DNA of 64,000 bases from Candidatus Gastranaerophilales bacterium (GTDB lineage: Bacteria > Cyanobacteriota > Vampirovibrionia > Gastranaerophilales > Gastranaerophilaceae), in contig CALUPF010000010.1 in assembly GCA_944322545.1 (NCBI GenBank), positions 1 through 64,000 on the forward strand. The letters run 5' to 3'. This document shows positions 45,815 to 54,447 of the stretch, piece after piece. The stretch's first letter is position 1. Every line of letters starts with the position of its first letter. Below the pieces are notes generated by a model. That model worked only from the letters and a program-made list of their open reading frames with translations. It searched no databases and was not told the origin of the DNA. A program made the position numbers and the translations under genes.

Positions 45815-47986
45815 ATGAATTTTAAAGTTGAGTATATAAATAAACTAAAAATTACAATTACAATATTTTTAATAATATTAATTTCTGTTTTTGCATATTT
45901 TTTCAAAGATATTTTTAATTATGCTGAAGAAAGGTTTATCGATTTAAGAAGTTTTGTCAGTGTAGACAATGGTCTGTTTGCACCAAAGTTCAAAGCTGCA
46001 TCTGATGATATTGTAATAATTTCAGTCAATGATTTGACCCAGTACGAAGCAGCTAGATCTTCAGAGTTAAACCTAACTCATTGGCCTTGGTCTAGAGAAG
46101 TTTGGGCAAAAGTTATTAATTTTTTGGAAGCCCAAAATCCAAAAGTTTTGATTGTTGATTTAAATTTCTCAAACTACGAAGATCTTTCTAGAAATTACAC
46201 ATCGCCAGATATGGTTTTAGCTAACACCCTTGGCTATTACGACAATATCGTTTTAGCTACCGCTTTAAGAACCCCATATTCTGAAACACAAAACATAGAT
46301 CAAGCAAAAATCTTTGACAATTTTGCAAATCCATATTCCCCATCTAGTGACTCATTGAATATGTACATAGACAACGACAACATTGACAATTACATTTCGT
46401 ACTATTCACATACTCCAATCCCAAATATTTTTACAAACTCGACAACAATGGGAGTAACTAATTTAGTCACAGGCAAAAACAAAGATGACATTGTAAGATA
46501 TTCACAACCTGTATACAAACTAATAAAAGGGAATAAAGAATACTACATACCATCATTAGGCTTAGCGACTCTTTTAAAATACGAAAAAATTGGAAAGCTA
46601 GCAGAAGAAATACCAATTGAAAACAACTTTTTAAAAGCTGGTAAACACATTATAAGAGTGAATGATAAAGGCCAAACTCTGATTAATTGGCACGGTTCTG
46701 GAAACACATATCTTGATATCCCTGTAACCTCAATATTATTGAGTATGGTAAGAGGCACAAAATATTTTGAATATGACAAAGTAAAATATCCACTAAGCTT
46801 TTTCAAAGACAAAATTATCATAATTGCTCAAACTCACATCAATTCAGAAACGCATAATACACCTGTTGCAAAAGATATGACAGATGCACAAATAAAAGCG
46901 ACAATTATAGATAACTATATTAACGATTCAGATTTAACAAACAAATGCAAACGACCTTTTGCTAAAAAAATCACACCATATAAGGGCTTAATAATAACAG
47001 TATTTTTCTGTTTATCGATAATCTTTGTTATATTAATTGCAACGAATCTTATTCTTGCATTATTCAACAGCTCATTAATCATTTTGGGCTATGTAATTTT
47101 AAGTGTAATTTTATTTGCGCATCCTAAATTTAGAATTATTCTTGATATGGCAATGCCATTATATTTTATGGTTTCAACATTTTTAATTGCTTATTCATTA
47201 AAAGTTCATCATGAAATCAAAAAACGAAGAAAAATCGAAACTATCTTTGGAAATTTAGTTTCAGAAAAAGTATTAAAACAACTTGTTGATAAACCACACC
47301 GACTCAATTTAAAGTCGAGCGTACAAAAAGTGACAGTTATGTCTTGTGACATATTCAATAATCTTCAAATTTCAGATGAAATACCACCTGAAAAATATGT
47401 AGAATTAATCAACAAAGCATTTAATACGATTGAACAAGTAATTTTTAAATACAATGGAACAATAAACAGATTTGTTGGTAATTCAGTTTTGGTTTATTGG
47501 GGATATCCTATCCATTCAAGAAAAGATAGTGAAAATGCAATTAAAGCCGCAATTGAAATCCAAGAAAAAATTGAAGAATTTAATGAAACTCAAATAAACA
47601 TAACAGACTGGGATAGAATTGATGAAAATGACAATTTGAAAGAAATCCCTGATGAAATTAAACAATACTTTGTTAATGTGAAAATTGCAATCAATACAGG
47701 TAACGCATTGATTGGTCAAATAGGATCTTCAAATGTTTCTGATTTCACTGTTTTAGGAGAAACAGTTGATGTAACAGAAAAAATGAAAGAAATTTGTTCT
47801 GAATTTGACAAAGATATATTAGTCACAGAAAATACACTAGAACAACTCGATGAAAAAATTCCAACTAAATATGCTGGACAAGTGAGATTGAAAAACAGTG
47901 ATGAAAAAGTTAAAATTTACGAGATAAATCAACTATACGACTACACAGACGAAAACTATAACGGCGGAGAAAATGATTCATATTGA
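45815..47986 (+). CDS. CHASE2-domain adenylate/guanylate cyclase-like protein, probably inactive
   Basis: The 723-residue protein has an N-terminal membrane helix (about 12-31), an extracytoplasmic CHASE2 sensor (about 40-385), three membrane helices (about 390-460) and a C-terminal class III cyclase domain (about 500-715). In the cyclase domain the first metal Asp is kept (Asp512 in SCDIF) and Asp643 of SDFTVLG is kept. The second metal Asp is Asn556 (FVGN), the substrate Lys is Arg552, and the transition-state Asn and Arg are Asp652 and Lys656. So it is probably a non-catalytic receptor or nucleotide sensor. The start appears leaderless. It overlaps the NFACT gene by 14 bases. Confidence 0.9.
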   Translation: MNFKVEYINKLKITITIFLIILISVFAYFFKDIFNYAEERFIDLRSFVSVDNGLFAPKFKAASDDIVIISVNDLTQYEAARSSELNLTHWPWSREVWAKVINFLEAQNPKVLIVDLNFSNYEDLSRNYTSPDMVLANTLGYYDNIVLATALRTPYSETQNIDQAKIFDNFANPYSPSSDSLNMYIDNDNIDNYISYYSHTPIPNIFTNSTTMGVTNLVTGKNKDDIVRYSQPVYKLIKGNKEYYIPSLGLATLLKYEKIGKLAEEIPIENNFLKAGKHIIRVNDKGQTLINWHGSGNTYLDIPVTSILLSMVRGTKYFEYDKVKYPLSFFKDKIIIIAQTHINSETHNTPVAKDMTDAQIKATIIDNYINDSDLTNKCKRPFAKKITPYKGLIITVFFCLSIIFVILIATNLILALFNSSLIILGYVILSVILFAHPKFRIILDMAMPLYFMVSTFLIAYSLKVHHEIKKRRKIETIFGNLVSEKVLKQLVDKPHRLNLKSSVQKVTVMSCDIFNNLQISDEIPPEKYVELINKAFNTIEQVIFKYNGTINRFVGNSVLVYWGYPIHSRKDSENAIKAAIEIQEKIEEFNETQINITDWDRIDENDNLKEIPDEIKQYFVNVKIAINTGNALIGQIGSSNVSDFTVLGETVDVTEKMKEICSEFDKDILVTENTLEQLDEKIPTKYAGQVRLKNSDEKVKIYEINQLYDYTDENYNGGENDSY

Positions 47987-49676
47987 TTCTTTAATTCTTG
48001 AAGAATTTTATAACGAAAATAAAGATTTTTTTGAAAATGCAAAAGTACAAAAAATACAACAGCCCACCAGAAAAGAAATAATTCTTCAACTTAGAAAGAA
48101 TGCACAAACTGGTGGAGAAACAAAGAAATTCTATATAAACATAAATCCTGAATATCACCACATTTGTTTTATGTCCAAAGACAACGAAAAAAGACGTTGT
48201 CTAGAAATTCCAAAACAGCCTCCTATGTTTTGTATGTTGCTTAGAAAACATATGGAAGGAGCCAAAATATTAAAAATAAACAAACCAGAAAATGAAAGAA
48301 TTTTAGAGCTGTTTTTTGAAAATTATAATGAATTAGGAGATAGAATTGAAGAGTGTTTGAGCATAGAACTAATGGGCAAACACAGTAACATAGTTCTTTA
48401 CAACACAGATAACAATATAATTTTAGGATGTGCTCACAACATAGGATCAGAAAAAAGTAAAGAAAGAGAATTAGCTGGCGGATTACCATATATTTACCCA
48501 CCCAAACAAAACAAAAAAAACTTGCTGATGACAAGATTTGACTGGTTTGAAAGTGCACTTTTAAAATCTAATGATTCCATCAAAAAATCAATATCATCAA
48601 GATATTTCTCCCTTTCACAAATAATGATTGAAGACATTTGCAAACAAATAGATGTAAATGCAGATGAAATAGCTAAGGACATAAAAAAAGAAGATGCACA
48701 AAAACTTTTTGTTGCTTTACATGAATTTTTTGAAAAACAAAATAAAAATTACACAGTATCAAAAGACTATGAAAAATATTCTTGTGTGATTGAGCTTGAA
48801 AAAAAATATGATTCTATAAATGAATTGCTTGATGATTACTTTTCTTTTCATATTGAAAAAAATATTGTTTTGAGTATGAAAACAAGTCTTAATACTAAAA
48901 TAAACAAAGAGCTAAAAAAACTAAACAACACTTTAAAAAACCAACAAAAACAACTAGAAAAAGAAGAAAAAGCAAAATTATATATGCTAAAAGGAAATCT
49001 TTTGACTGCTAATGCATATCAATTAAAAAAAGGTGAAAAAATAACTGTTTTAAAAGACTATGAAACAGAAGAAATGATTGAGATTGAACTCGATGAAAAT
49101 ATGACACCAATAGAAAATGCAAATAGATATTTTGCTTTGTACAACAAGACAAAAAAAGCCTGTCAAATAGCAAAGAAAATGTCAGATGAAACTTTGACAG
49201 AAATAAATTACTATAAAGAAATTCTATACAGCATTGAAGAAGCCAACACACCAGAAGAATTAAAGGAAATCACGGAAGAATTTGAACCAGAATCAAAACA
49301 AATACAAAATAAGAAAAACAAATCAGACGCTCAAATTAGTATAGAAAAAAAAGAAATTAATAGTTTTACAATATACGTTGGAAAAAACCACAAACAAAAT
49401 GACTATTTATACTCAAAAATATCATCTCCTAATGATATGTGGTTCCATGTACTAAACACACCAGGTTCACACGTTATTATAAAAAGCCAAAACAAAACAA
49501 CTCCTGATGACAATACAATTTTAGAAGCAGCAAAACTTGCAAAACAATACTCGACAGCAAAAAACTCTTCGAAAGTCTCTGTTGTTTATACACTAAGAAA
49601 ATATATAAAACGTCCACAAAACACAAAAAGTGGATTTGTTGTGTACAAAAACGAAACTGAAATAGTAGTTAACTAA
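47973..49676 (+). CDS. rqcH: NFACT-family protein, RqcH/Rqc2 homologue
   Basis: RqcH binds stalled 50S-peptidyl-tRNA complexes and adds Ala tails; older annotations call it fibronectin-binding protein FbpA. The 567 residues fit: NFACT-N (about 1-240, GGLPYIYPP), a coiled-coil middle (about 300-345 and 410-450), and the C-terminal NFACT-R domain with GKNHKQNDYLYSKIS and MWFHVLNTPGSHVII. The tRNA-contacting Asp-Arg pair of the family appears as Glu108-Arg109. GGCGGAG precedes the ATG, which lies inside the end of the cyclase-like gene. Confidence 0.92.
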   Translation: MIHIDSLILEEFYNENKDFFENAKVQKIQQPTRKEIILQLRKNAQTGGETKKFYININPEYHHICFMSKDNEKRRCLEIPKQPPMFCMLLRKHMEGAKILKINKPENERILELFFENYNELGDRIEECLSIELMGKHSNIVLYNTDNNIILGCAHNIGSEKSKERELAGGLPYIYPPKQNKKNLLMTRFDWFESALLKSNDSIKKSISSRYFSLSQIMIEDICKQIDVNADEIAKDIKKEDAQKLFVALHEFFEKQNKNYTVSKDYEKYSCVIELEKKYDSINELLDDYFSFHIEKNIVLSMKTSLNTKINKELKKLNNTLKNQQKQLEKEEKAKLYMLKGNLLTANAYQLKKGEKITVLKDYETEEMIEIELDENMTPIENANRYFALYNKTKKACQIAKKMSDETLTEINYYKEILYSIEEANTPEELKEITEEFEPESKQIQNKKNKSDAQISIEKKEINSFTIYVGKNHKQNDYLYSKISSPNDMWFHVLNTPGSHVIIKSQNKTTPDDNTILEAAKLAKQYSTAKNSSKVSVVYTLRKYIKRPQNTKSGFVVYKNETEIVVN

Positions 49677-50140
49677 ACTTTTCTATTAACGAAAAGCCCT
49701 GGGATTTTACTCAAACTAACAAGAGCTTTTGAAGCATCTTCTGGTGAAATTGTTTTTATTACTTCATTTTTCTCTGAATCGTAGATTTCAATCATTTCAT
49801 CCTTGTTAAACCTAAAATGATATTTGGAGTATTCTTCATCTGAATCGTCATCATTTTCCTCAAGCATTTCCTGAGAATCATTGTTTTGTGATTCTTCTTG
49901 TTTGTCTTCAGAATCTTCTTCATTTTCCTTTTGATCATCTGGGATAAAAGGAATTGTGCCATTAAACGCAGCATCAGGATCTTTTCTTCCAGCCTTTTCA
50001 ATTTTACCGACACCATCCGCATCAGCAATCTGATTTTCAAGACTTTGTCTTGCTGTTCTTTCTACTTCATTTGCTAGTTGAGCAGATGACAAGTTTTTAT
50101 TAAGACCTAAATTAGCAAGTGAAAATCCATCAATACCCAC
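49673..50140 (-). CDS. FlaG-like protein with acidic middle
   Basis: The start is a GTG with GAGG 5 bases upstream. The 155-residue protein has a helical N-terminus (about 15-50), a disordered Asp/Glu/Gln/Asn-rich stretch (about 68-105), and a C-terminal domain with YHFRFNKDEMIEIYD and NEVIKTISPEDASKALVSLS. The last part resembles FlaG, whose pattern is F-x-x-D-x-x-x-x-v-x-v-x-D and geVIRqIPpEe. No flagellar genes are in the window, so the link to flagella is only by similarity. Its 3' end overlaps rqcH by 4 bases. Confidence 0.7.
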   Translation of the reverse strand: MGIDGFSLANLGLNKNLSSAQLANEVERTARQSLENQIADADGVGKIEKAGRKDPDAAFNGTIPFIPDDQKENEEDSEDKQEESQNNDSQEMLEENDDDSDEEYSKYHFRFNKDEMIEIYDSEKNEVIKTISPEDASKALVSLSKIPGLFVNRKV

Positions 50141-50231
50141 AATTACCTCAATTCAAAGCTTTTCAAAAAATTAATCAATATGTTATTATATTATATAATA
50201 TGTAGTTGAATTTAGAAATAGCGGAGTTTCC

Positions 50232-50987
50232 ATGGCACAGAATAATCTTGGTATTTTGGTTGAGACAATATTTAATGCACCTTTGTGGGTTCAAGAGGTT
50301 ATTTTTGTTGATTTAAGAAGAAATCTTGAAGAAAAACTAAAAGGTGTTACAAACTCAGCAGAAGATGAAATATATCCTACATACATACCGCAATTAACTT
50401 TCAAAGGGAAAAAAGAACTTGAAACTCACGACCACAATCTCGATTTCAATATTTATAAATACCTTACTGCTGTGACACAAGGTTTAAGAGTTATCGATAT
50501 TACATTAAACAATTTTTGGACACTAGAAGAATCATCAAAATATTTGGCAGAATGTATAAAAATGGAATATATTAAAACACCAGAGAGTCCTATTTTGTGC
50601 GCAGGGATATTTTACATAGGCGGTGAAATAAGACTAGGTGAATATATAAAAAGACTAAACATGATTAATATAGAACAACTTGATGACGTATTAAGAAAGC
50701 AAAAGCAATACAACGAAGAACACCCAGAAGCACCTAAAAAAATAGGTGAAATGCTTTTATCTATGGGATATGTCGCAAATAAAGACATAGACAAAATTTT
50801 ATATATAAAAAATGAAGCTAAAAAACGCTTTATTCTATCAAATGATTTTCGTTCACCAGCCAAAGCTGAAAGTGTTGATTATAGTGAGCTTCAACAAAAA
50901 ATACAAAAACTTACACAAGAAAATAATCTTTTAAAAGATAAACTAAGAGCTATATTTAATATCCAAAATAAAAAGCAACAAAACTAA
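50232..50987 (+). CDS. Protein with MshEN-like repeats and coiled-coil tail
   Basis: The 251-residue protein has an uncharacterised N-terminal domain (about 1-130). Then come two helical half-repeats: RLGEYIKRLNMINIEQLDDV and KIGEMLLSMGYVANKDIDKI (about 137-185). This is the RLGxxL...GxIxxxqLxxxL pattern of MshEN domains, which in type II secretion and pilus ATPases can bind cyclic di-GMP. The C-terminus is a short coiled coil (ELQQKIQKLTQENNLLKDK). There is no ATPase domain. GCGGAG precedes the ATG. It diverges from the FlaG-like gene. Confidence 0.7.
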   Translation: MAQNNLGILVETIFNAPLWVQEVIFVDLRRNLEEKLKGVTNSAEDEIYPTYIPQLTFKGKKELETHDHNLDFNIYKYLTAVTQGLRVIDITLNNFWTLEESSKYLAECIKMEYIKTPESPILCAGIFYIGGEIRLGEYIKRLNMINIEQLDDVLRKQKQYNEEHPEAPKKIGEMLLSMGYVANKDIDKILYIKNEAKKRFILSNDFRSPAKAESVDYSELQQKIQKLTQENNLLKDKLRAIFNIQNKKQQN

Positions 50988-50989
50988 AT

Positions 50990-51139
50990 CTAAGCAATTA
51001 CTGCTTCGAGATTGTTAGAAAATAGTACGTTTTGTGCAAAATTTATCAATTTTAATGTAATAAAAGCCAAGCACAATGAAGATATACAAACAAATAGTTG
51101 TATGTCAATGTTGATTAATAAATTTAAGAAAAACTCCAT
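50990..51139 (-). CDS. Small single-helix membrane protein (49 residues)
   Basis: AAGGAG lies 5 bases before an ATG at 51139, one of the best ribosome sites in the window. The 49-codon frame starts MEFFLNLLINIDIQLF and contains one hydrophobic helix (about 12-33, with two Cys). It lies 54 bases downstream of the 51194 gene on the same strand and stops 2 bases from the convergent 50232 gene. Function unknown; conservation would decide whether it is real. Confidence 0.5.
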   Translation of the reverse strand: MEFFLNLLINIDIQLFVCISSLCLAFITLKLINFAQNVLFSNNLEAVIA

Positions 51140-51193
51140 AAAAACTCCTTGAAAACTTTATGTAAAAGTTAAACAGTTACCAATTTATCAGAA

Positions 51194-51868
51194 TTATCCG
51201 AAAGTTTTGAATGTTTCTTCAATGTTTTTATCGATAACCTTTTTAACAGAATCCATTTCAGTCTCAATAGCTTGCTGTTCAGCAGCTAATTGTTGAATTC
51301 TCATATCGAATTTTTTATCTATACGTTGAAGCTTAGCAACTTTTTCATCATATTCGTTGTTAGCTTCTTCATAGTCACCTGAATCAACACCTTGATAAAT
51401 GAAAGTTGAACCTTCGATTGACTCATCTGTCCAACCGTCTCTTGTTTCTCTTTGTATAACCCAGTTACCAGTTTTTAAGTTAGTTTCAAAGTAATCTGCC
51501 TGATTGCAATATGGTTCTACAGCATAATCAGCAACAGTCTTGTCATCAGGCATTGGATCTGGAAGTTCAGGTACAATAAGTCTACCAAATGAATCTCTGA
51601 CTTGCATACCTAAGCCGCCATCTTCTGTTGATCCTGTAACAAGCTGATAAGAAAGTCTAGGTAAATCATCCGTACGTGAAGCATTGCAACCATCTTTTGA
51701 ATAGTAAAGATGTTGAATATTCATACCGTCACTCCACAAGGTTGCTTCTTCGTCCATTTCGTTAGCCAAAAGCATTTTTGCTTGTGTTGTTTGTTGGATT
51801 TGATATTCGATGTTGTTCTTTCTGGCAGTCAATGTTAACAATCTGCCTTGAGATGCGGACAATCCCAT
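51194..51868 (-). CDS. Protein with SASQxRLLxLTARKxxIEYQIQ start, function unknown
   Basis: This 224-residue protein starts MGLSASQGRLLTLTARKNN, then a helical stretch (about 1-40). A mixed central region (about 45-165) is rich in Asp, Gly and Tyr. It ends with a C-terminal coiled coil (about 168-222). The N- and C-terminal helices could pair, as in flagellar rod/hook-type or secreted filament proteins, but I see no specific family motif. No signal peptide or membrane helix is present. The upstream gap to gatA holds an AAACAAATATTT-like element. Confidence 0.75.
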   Translation of the reverse strand: MGLSASQGRLLTLTARKNNIEYQIQQTTQAKMLLANEMDEEATLWSDGMNIQHLYYSKDGCNASRTDDLPRLSYQLVTGSTEDGGLGMQVRDSFGRLIVPELPDPMPDDKTVADYAVEPYCNQADYFETNLKTGNWVIQRETRDGWTDESIEGSTFIYQGVDSGDYEEANNEYDEKVAKLQRIDKKFDMRIQQLAAEQQAIETEMDSVKKVIDKNIEETFKTFG

Positions 51869-52052
51869 ATTTCTTATACTCCTTTATACATTAGAGTTAT
51901 CGACTGTTAATAAAACAAACTTTAAACTTTGAAAAAGAGTTTTAACAAATATTTACATTTACACACTAATTTAACCTTCACGTTAAACAATAAGATGTTT
52001 TTCGATTATAATTTAACTATAATAATAGTTTACGGAGAGGCAAGAAAACAAA

Positions 52053-53525
52053 GTGAGTATTAAAGAATTACTGAAAAAAACAGCAACTGAGCAAAAAAAA
52101 GCTCTTTTAAATAAAGAAGTTTCAGCTGTTGAACTTGTAAATGCTGAATATGAAAGAATTGAAGCTGTCGATGAAAAACTAGGTGCATTCAATTCATTAT
52201 GTAAAGAACAAGCACTTGAAACAGCAAAAGAAGTTGATAAAAAAATAGCAAACAATGAAGAATTACCGCCATTAGCTGGTATTCCATTGGCATTGAAAGA
52301 TAACATCAACCTTAAAGATACAAAAACTACTGCATCAAGCAAAATCTTAGAAAATTTTGTATCTCCATATGATGCAACAGTTGTGAAAAAACTAAAAGAA
52401 AATATGATTCCTATTTTAGGAAAAGTAAACCTAGACGAATTTGCGATGGGTTCATCAACAGAAAACTCTGCATTTAAAATAACAAGAAACCCTTGGGATT
52501 TAAACAAAGTTCCAGGAGGCAGTTCTGGCGGTTCGGCTGCATCTGTTGCAGGTTTTGAAGCAACAATTTCATTAGGTTCAGACACAGGCGGAAGTATTCG
52601 TCTTCCAGCTAGCTTCTGTGGTATTGTCGGTATGAAACCCACATACGGAAGAGTTTCAAGATATGGACTTATTGCTTTTGCTTCATCATTAGACCAAATT
52701 GGACCTTTTGCAAGAAGTGTTGAAGACGCAGCTCTTCTTTTAGAAGCAATAAGCGGACATGACACACACGATTCAACATCATTAAACATGCCTGTTCCTG
52801 CTTTTAGCAAAGCTTTGACAAAGGATATCAAAGGTTCTCGTGTTGGTGTAATAAAAGAATTGTTAGGTGATGGTGTTTCAGCTGATGTAAAAAAAGCAGT
52901 TGAAGCAGCAATTCAAAAATACAAAGACCTAGGTGCTGAAATTGTTGAAGTTTCATTGCCATTGCTTGAACACTCAATTGGAGTTTATTACATTCTTGCA
53001 ACAGCAGAAGCAAGCTCAAACCTAGCAAGATTTGATGGTGTTAAATATGGACACAGAACAAAAGATCCTAAAAACCTTCTTGAAATGTACACTAAAACAA
53101 GAGCTGAAGGTTTTGGAGACGAAGTAAAAAGAAGAATAATGCTTGGAACATATGCATTAAGTGCTGGATATTATGATGCATATTATAAAAAGGCACAACA
53201 AATAAGAAGACTAATTAAAGAAGACTTTGATAGAGCCTTTGAAAAAGCAGACATACTTATTTCACCAACTTGTCCTAATACAGCTTTTGAAATTGGTTCA
53301 AAAATTTCTGATCCATTGAGCATGTATTTAACAGATATTGGCACAATCAGTGCAAACCTAGCTGGTATACCAGGTATGAGCTTACCTTGTGGTTACGACT
53401 CAGATGGAATGCCAATCGGTTTGCAAATTCTTGCTCCAGCTTTAGCAGAAGAAAAATTATTCAATATGGCTTATAATTTTGAGCAAGCAACTGAATTTCA
53501 TAAAAAACAACCTGATTTAAATTAA
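52053..53525 (+). CDS. gatA: Glutamyl-tRNA(Gln) amidotransferase subunit A
   Basis: GatA releases ammonia from glutamine and, with GatB and GatC, converts Glu-tRNA(Gln) or Asp-tRNA(Asn) to the amide forms. The 490 residues are full length. The Ser-cis-Ser-Lys triad is visible: Lys82 in LALKDNI, Ser157/158 in [10 protein letters not shown], and Ser181 in [13 protein letters not shown]. The start is a GTG, with GGAGAGG 12 bases upstream. gatB and gatC are not in the window. The TPR/NHL gene follows after 18 bases. Confidence 0.97.
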   Translation: MSIKELLKKTATEQKKALLNKEVSAVELVNAEYERIEAVDEKLGAFNSLCKEQALETAKEVDKKIANNEELPPLAGIPLALKDNINLKDTKTTASSKILENFVSPYDATVVKKLKENMIPILGKVNLDEFAMGSSTENSAFKITRNPWDLNKVPGGSSGGSAASVAGFEATISLGSDTGGSIRLPASFCGIVGMKPTYGRVSRYGLIAFASSLDQIGPFARSVEDAALLLEAISGHDTHDSTSLNMPVPAFSKALTKDIKGSRVGVIKELLGDGVSADVKKAVEAAIQKYKDLGAEIVEVSLPLLEHSIGVYYILATAEASSNLARFDGVKYGHRTKDPKNLLEMYTKTRAEGFGDEVKRRIMLGTYALSAGYYDAYYKKAQQIRRLIKEDFDRAFEKADILISPTCPNTAFEIGSKISDPLSMYLTDIGTISANLAGIPGMSLPCGYDSDGMPIGLQILAPALAEEKLFNMAYNFEQATEFHKKQPDLN

Positions 53526-53543
53526 GAAAGAATTGGAGATAAA

Positions 53544-54389
53544 ATGAAAAAATTATTAGTTGTTCTGGGATTATCACTTTTCTTGGGTGCTAGTGCATCA
53601 AATATGGCACAAGCATATTCAACAGAAGGTGCAATGTACTACAATGAAGGCTTGGATCAATATTCAAGAGGTGAATACTCAAAAGCAATTCAATCATTTA
53701 AAAATGCAGTTGCAAAAGACCCGGATTTTGTAGATGCATATTATAATATGGGTGCTCTTTTTGAGTTCTTGAAAAGCTACAACTCTGCAATTGCGGCATA
53801 TTCAAAAATTAATCAGCTAGATCCAAACGATTCAGAAACAATTGTTAAATTGGCTGAGCTTTACTACAAAATAGGCAACTATGACAGAGCATTGTTTTAT
53901 GTAACTAAAATCAAAGAAAATGATGACTATTACGGTAAAGCTAGAAATCTTAAAAACCAAATAGTTGTTGCATCTCAAAAACAAGCAGCAAAAAGCTCAT
54001 TAACTAATGTTAATACAGCTAACGAAGTGAACAGAAGCGTTGTTGATAAATTCTCTGGTCCAACTGGTCTAGCTATGGATTCAAGAGGAATCTTATATGT
54101 TGCTAGTTACACAGACAACAGTATTTATAAAGTATTACCAAATGGTCAAACTCAACTATTCTCAAAAAGCCCTCTTCTTGGCGGGCCTATTGGTTTAGCA
54201 TTTGACTCAATGGATAACTTATACGTTGCTAACTATGCAAAAAATAATATCCTAAAAATCAACAAAGCAGGTCAAATTTATACATTCATGAGCAAAATTA
54301 CAAATCCTTATTATTTAATAATAAAAGGTAGCAATATGTACATTACAGAACAAGGAAACAACACTGTCGTAAGATATAAATTGTACTAA
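53544..54389 (+). CDS. Secreted TPR and NHL-type beta-propeller protein
   Basis: The 281-residue protein has a signal peptide (MKKLLVVLGLSLFLGASASN, cleavage probably after AQA near residue 24). Three TPR units follow (about 30-130, for example DAYYNMGALFEFLKSYNSAI), then a linker and two to three NHL-like strands sets (about 170-275: GPTGLAMDSRGILYVASY, GGPIGLAFDSMDNLYVANY). GGAG is 6 bases before the ATG. It probably acts outside the cytoplasmic membrane as a binding scaffold. The partner is unknown. Confidence 0.88.
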   Translation: MKKLLVVLGLSLFLGASASNMAQAYSTEGAMYYNEGLDQYSRGEYSKAIQSFKNAVAKDPDFVDAYYNMGALFEFLKSYNSAIAAYSKINQLDPNDSETIVKLAELYYKIGNYDRALFYVTKIKENDDYYGKARNLKNQIVVASQKQAAKSSLTNVNTANEVNRSVVDKFSGPTGLAMDSRGILYVASYTDNSIYKVLPNGQTQLFSKSPLLGGPIGLAFDSMDNLYVANYAKNNILKINKAGQIYTFMSKITNPYYLIIKGSNMYITEQGNNTVVRYKLY

Positions 54390-54400
54390 AAAGTATAACT

Positions 54401-54432
54401 AAAAAAGCGGTTCTAATAGAACCGCTTTTTTT
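54401..54432. terminator. Bidirectional terminator, 53544 gene / nifS
   Basis: A 14-bp perfect stem AAAAAAGCGGTTCT / AGAACCGCTTTTTT with a 3-base loop lies between two convergent genes. Confidence 0.95.
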
Positions 54433-54447
54433 ATGCAATTAATTTAC

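Noticed and set aside
52013-53028. Minus-strand ORFs inside gatA
   Set aside because: Antisense to gatA, whose motifs and reading frame are unambiguous.
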